A stretch of DNA of 5,575 bases. Source: Paracoccaceae bacterium (GTDB lineage: Bacteria; Pseudomonadota; Alphaproteobacteria; Rhodobacterales; Rhodobacteraceae). Shown here piece after piece: positions 4,711 to 5,575 of this stretch. A model generated the notes under the pieces. The model made no database searches. It worked only from the letters and a program-made list of their open reading frames with translations, and was not told where the DNA came from. The stretch covers positions 1 through 5,575 of the forward strand of contig JALORM010000140.1 in the NCBI GenBank assembly GCA_025458985.1, read 5' to 3'. The translations under genes were made by a program, and so were the position numbers. Within the stretch, counting starts at the first letter, position 1, and each line of letters starts with the position of its first letter.

Positions 4711-5463
4711 TCAGGGCGCGACGACAAAGATCTGGTTCTGGAACGAGGCCTTGAGGACCGCCTGTGCGGTCGTGTCCACGTCCAGCGCCTCGCGCGCCAG
4801 GCGCAGGTGCTTCTCGACTGTCGCGGGGGTCAGGCCCATGATCGTCGCGATATCCTGCGTGGTCTTGCCGTCGCCGACCCATTCCAGCGCCTCGCGCTGG
4901 CGGTCGGTCAGGGGCCTGCGAAGACCGGTATAGGGCAGGGTGGTCAGCTTCAGATGCGCTACATTCGCCATCTGGAGAAGGATGCGCCCGTGGCGGTCCC
5001 AGATCGCATCGGCCTGGTCCTGGTCGATGTCGGCCCGGGCCGTCAGCGCAAGCCCGCCCTTGGCACGGGGCGAGGTCGCCGGGAAGCTGACCGCGATCCC
5101 GGCGGTGACGCCCATCTGGCGGTTGAACTCGGCAACGTGCTGTTCGTTCGGGGTCAGGTTGTCCCAGTTCTGCTTGACCCAGCGCCAGGACCGCGCGCCG
5201 CTGTTGGCTGCCGCCCAGCGGACCATCGGCGCATCGGCATAGAGGCGCTCGCCGATGAACCGGTCGGTATAGGCGCGCGGGTGGTTGGTCAGGATCAGGA
5301 GGTCCTCGGGATCGCCGAAGGAATGCGCGGTCCGGAACCGTGTGAAACCGTACAGGATGCGGTCGAAGCCGTTGGCATCCATCACCGCGGTGAGCTCGCG
5401 CCAGACGTCCTCGATGGTGGCCGCGGCAGTCACACGTTCCAGAAACACGACAAGATCGTTCAT
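4711..5463 (-). CDS. LuxR-family regulator with autoinducer-binding-like domain
   Basis: Encodes a 250-residue transcription factor: an N-terminal autoinducer-binding-like domain (about residues 20-165) and a C-terminal LuxR HTH (about 183-240, LTDRQREALEWVGDGKTTQDIA then TPATVEKHLRLAREAL). Ungapped comparison with the TraR ligand pocket, anchored on P79 and W93 (TraR P71 and W85), puts Tyr65 at TraR W57, Phe69 at Y61 and Ala78 at the ligand-contacting D70. This argues against canonical acyl-homoserine-lactone binding. No luxI is in view, so it may be a LuxR solo. Start: the ATG at 5463 has GGAG 8 nt upstream and gives a normal family length of about 250; the frame stays open to an ATG at 5565, but that overlaps the candidate promoter and adds 34 low-complexity residues. 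The gene converges on the zinc operon. Family call firm; ligand and targets unknown. Confidence 0.9.
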   Translation of the reverse strand: MNDLVVFLERVTAAATIEDVWRELTAVMDANGFDRILYGFTRFRTAHSFGDPEDLLILTNHPRAYTDRFIGERLYADAPMVRWAAANSGARSWRWVKQNWDNLTPNEQHVAEFNRQMGVTAGIAVSFPATSPRAKGGLALTARADIDQDQADAIWDRHGRILLQMANVAHLKLTTLPYTGLRRPLTDRQREALEWVGDGKTTQDIATIMGLTPATVEKHLRLAREALDVDTTAQAVLKASFQNQIFVVAP

Positions 5464-5535
5464 CGCGTCCGCTCCGTTGCGGGCCGCAGATGCCGCGGCA
5501 ATGCCTTCGGGGCCTCCGCGTCGCCCGCGGCTTCG

Positions 5536-5565
5536 CTTATGCGGCAAACCGGCGGAACCGGTCAA
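5536..5565 (-). promoter_or_regulatory. Candidate promoter of the LuxR-family gene
   Basis: On the - strand, TTGACC (5565-5560, five of six matches to TTGACA) is followed after 18 nt by CATAAG (5541-5536, four of six). Transcription would start near 5529, leaving a leader of about 65 nt before the ATG at 5463. This placement excludes the longer start at 5565. Called by eye, near the window edge. Confidence 0.45.
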
Positions 5566-5575
5566 GGCCGCAGAG

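Noticed and set aside
4697..4722. Terminator of the LuxR-type gene
   Set aside because: GTCGC/GCGAC and GCCC/GGGC can pair with a 3-nt bulge, but the hairpin spans the stop codon and no T-run follows on the - strand.
4073..4933. Long + strand frame crossing the small gene, the convergent gap and the LuxR gene
   Set aside because: It overlaps two better-supported genes, shows no recognisable motif and has no plausible start signal. Its stretch from the ATG at 4594 was considered as a small protein and also dropped for lack of a Shine-Dalgarno.
5464..5565. Longer start for the LuxR-type gene
   Set aside because: The 34 added residues are Arg/Gly/Ala-rich and unlike the family, and the ATG coincides with the candidate -35 element.
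1..5575. CRISPR array, insertion sequence, tRNA or attachment site
   Set aside because: No regularly spaced repeats, transposase-like protein, terminal inverted repeats or cloverleaf sequence could be found by eye on either strand.

Overview
The window is GC-rich and tightly packed. Its proteins (ribosomal S2, EF-Ts, a ZigA-type COG0523 GTPase, a DUF6525-like small protein and a LuxR-type regulator) read like those of an alphaproteobacterium of the Rhodobacterales (Rhodobacteraceae/Paracoccaceae). This placement comes from protein style and gene content only; there is no rRNA or other direct taxonomic marker. All six genes end in TGA.

Layout. (1) 1-918, + strand: the 3' part of a gene that starts upstream of the window. 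It opens with two RTX-type glycine/aspartate motifs and ends in an unrecognised C-terminal region, so it is probably a secreted calcium-binding protein. (2) 919-1069: a leader with a good sigma-70-like promoter and a foldable 5' UTR. (3) 1070-2789: the conserved rpsB-tsf operon (ribosomal protein S2 and elongation factor Ts), with a strong GC hairpin between the genes and a textbook intrinsic terminator (2804-2833) after tsf. (4) 2842-4391: a zinc-starvation unit. A perfect 19-bp Zur-type palindrome lies just behind the tsf terminator. It is followed by a COG0523 GTPase (ZigA-like zinc metallochaperone) and, 6 nt after its stop codon, a small arginine-rich DUF6525-like protein. A 9-bp hairpin closes the unit. 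(5) 4392-4710: a 319-nt convergent intergenic region with no convincing gene but with several overlapping inverted repeats. (6) 4711-5463, - strand: a LuxR-family regulator with an autoinducer-binding-like domain and a LuxR HTH. Its own promoter candidate lies at the right edge of the window.

How it fits together. rpsB-tsf is housekeeping translation. The GTPase unit is independent of it: the terminator insulates it and a separate operator/promoter drives it, most simply induced when Zur loses zinc. The most novel lead is the small uncharacterised protein translated right behind the GTPase, a candidate new member of the zinc-limitation response. The LuxR-type regulator has no luxI in view and appears to have lost an acyl-homoserine-lactone-contacting Asp, so it looks more like a LuxR solo than a classical quorum-sensing receptor.
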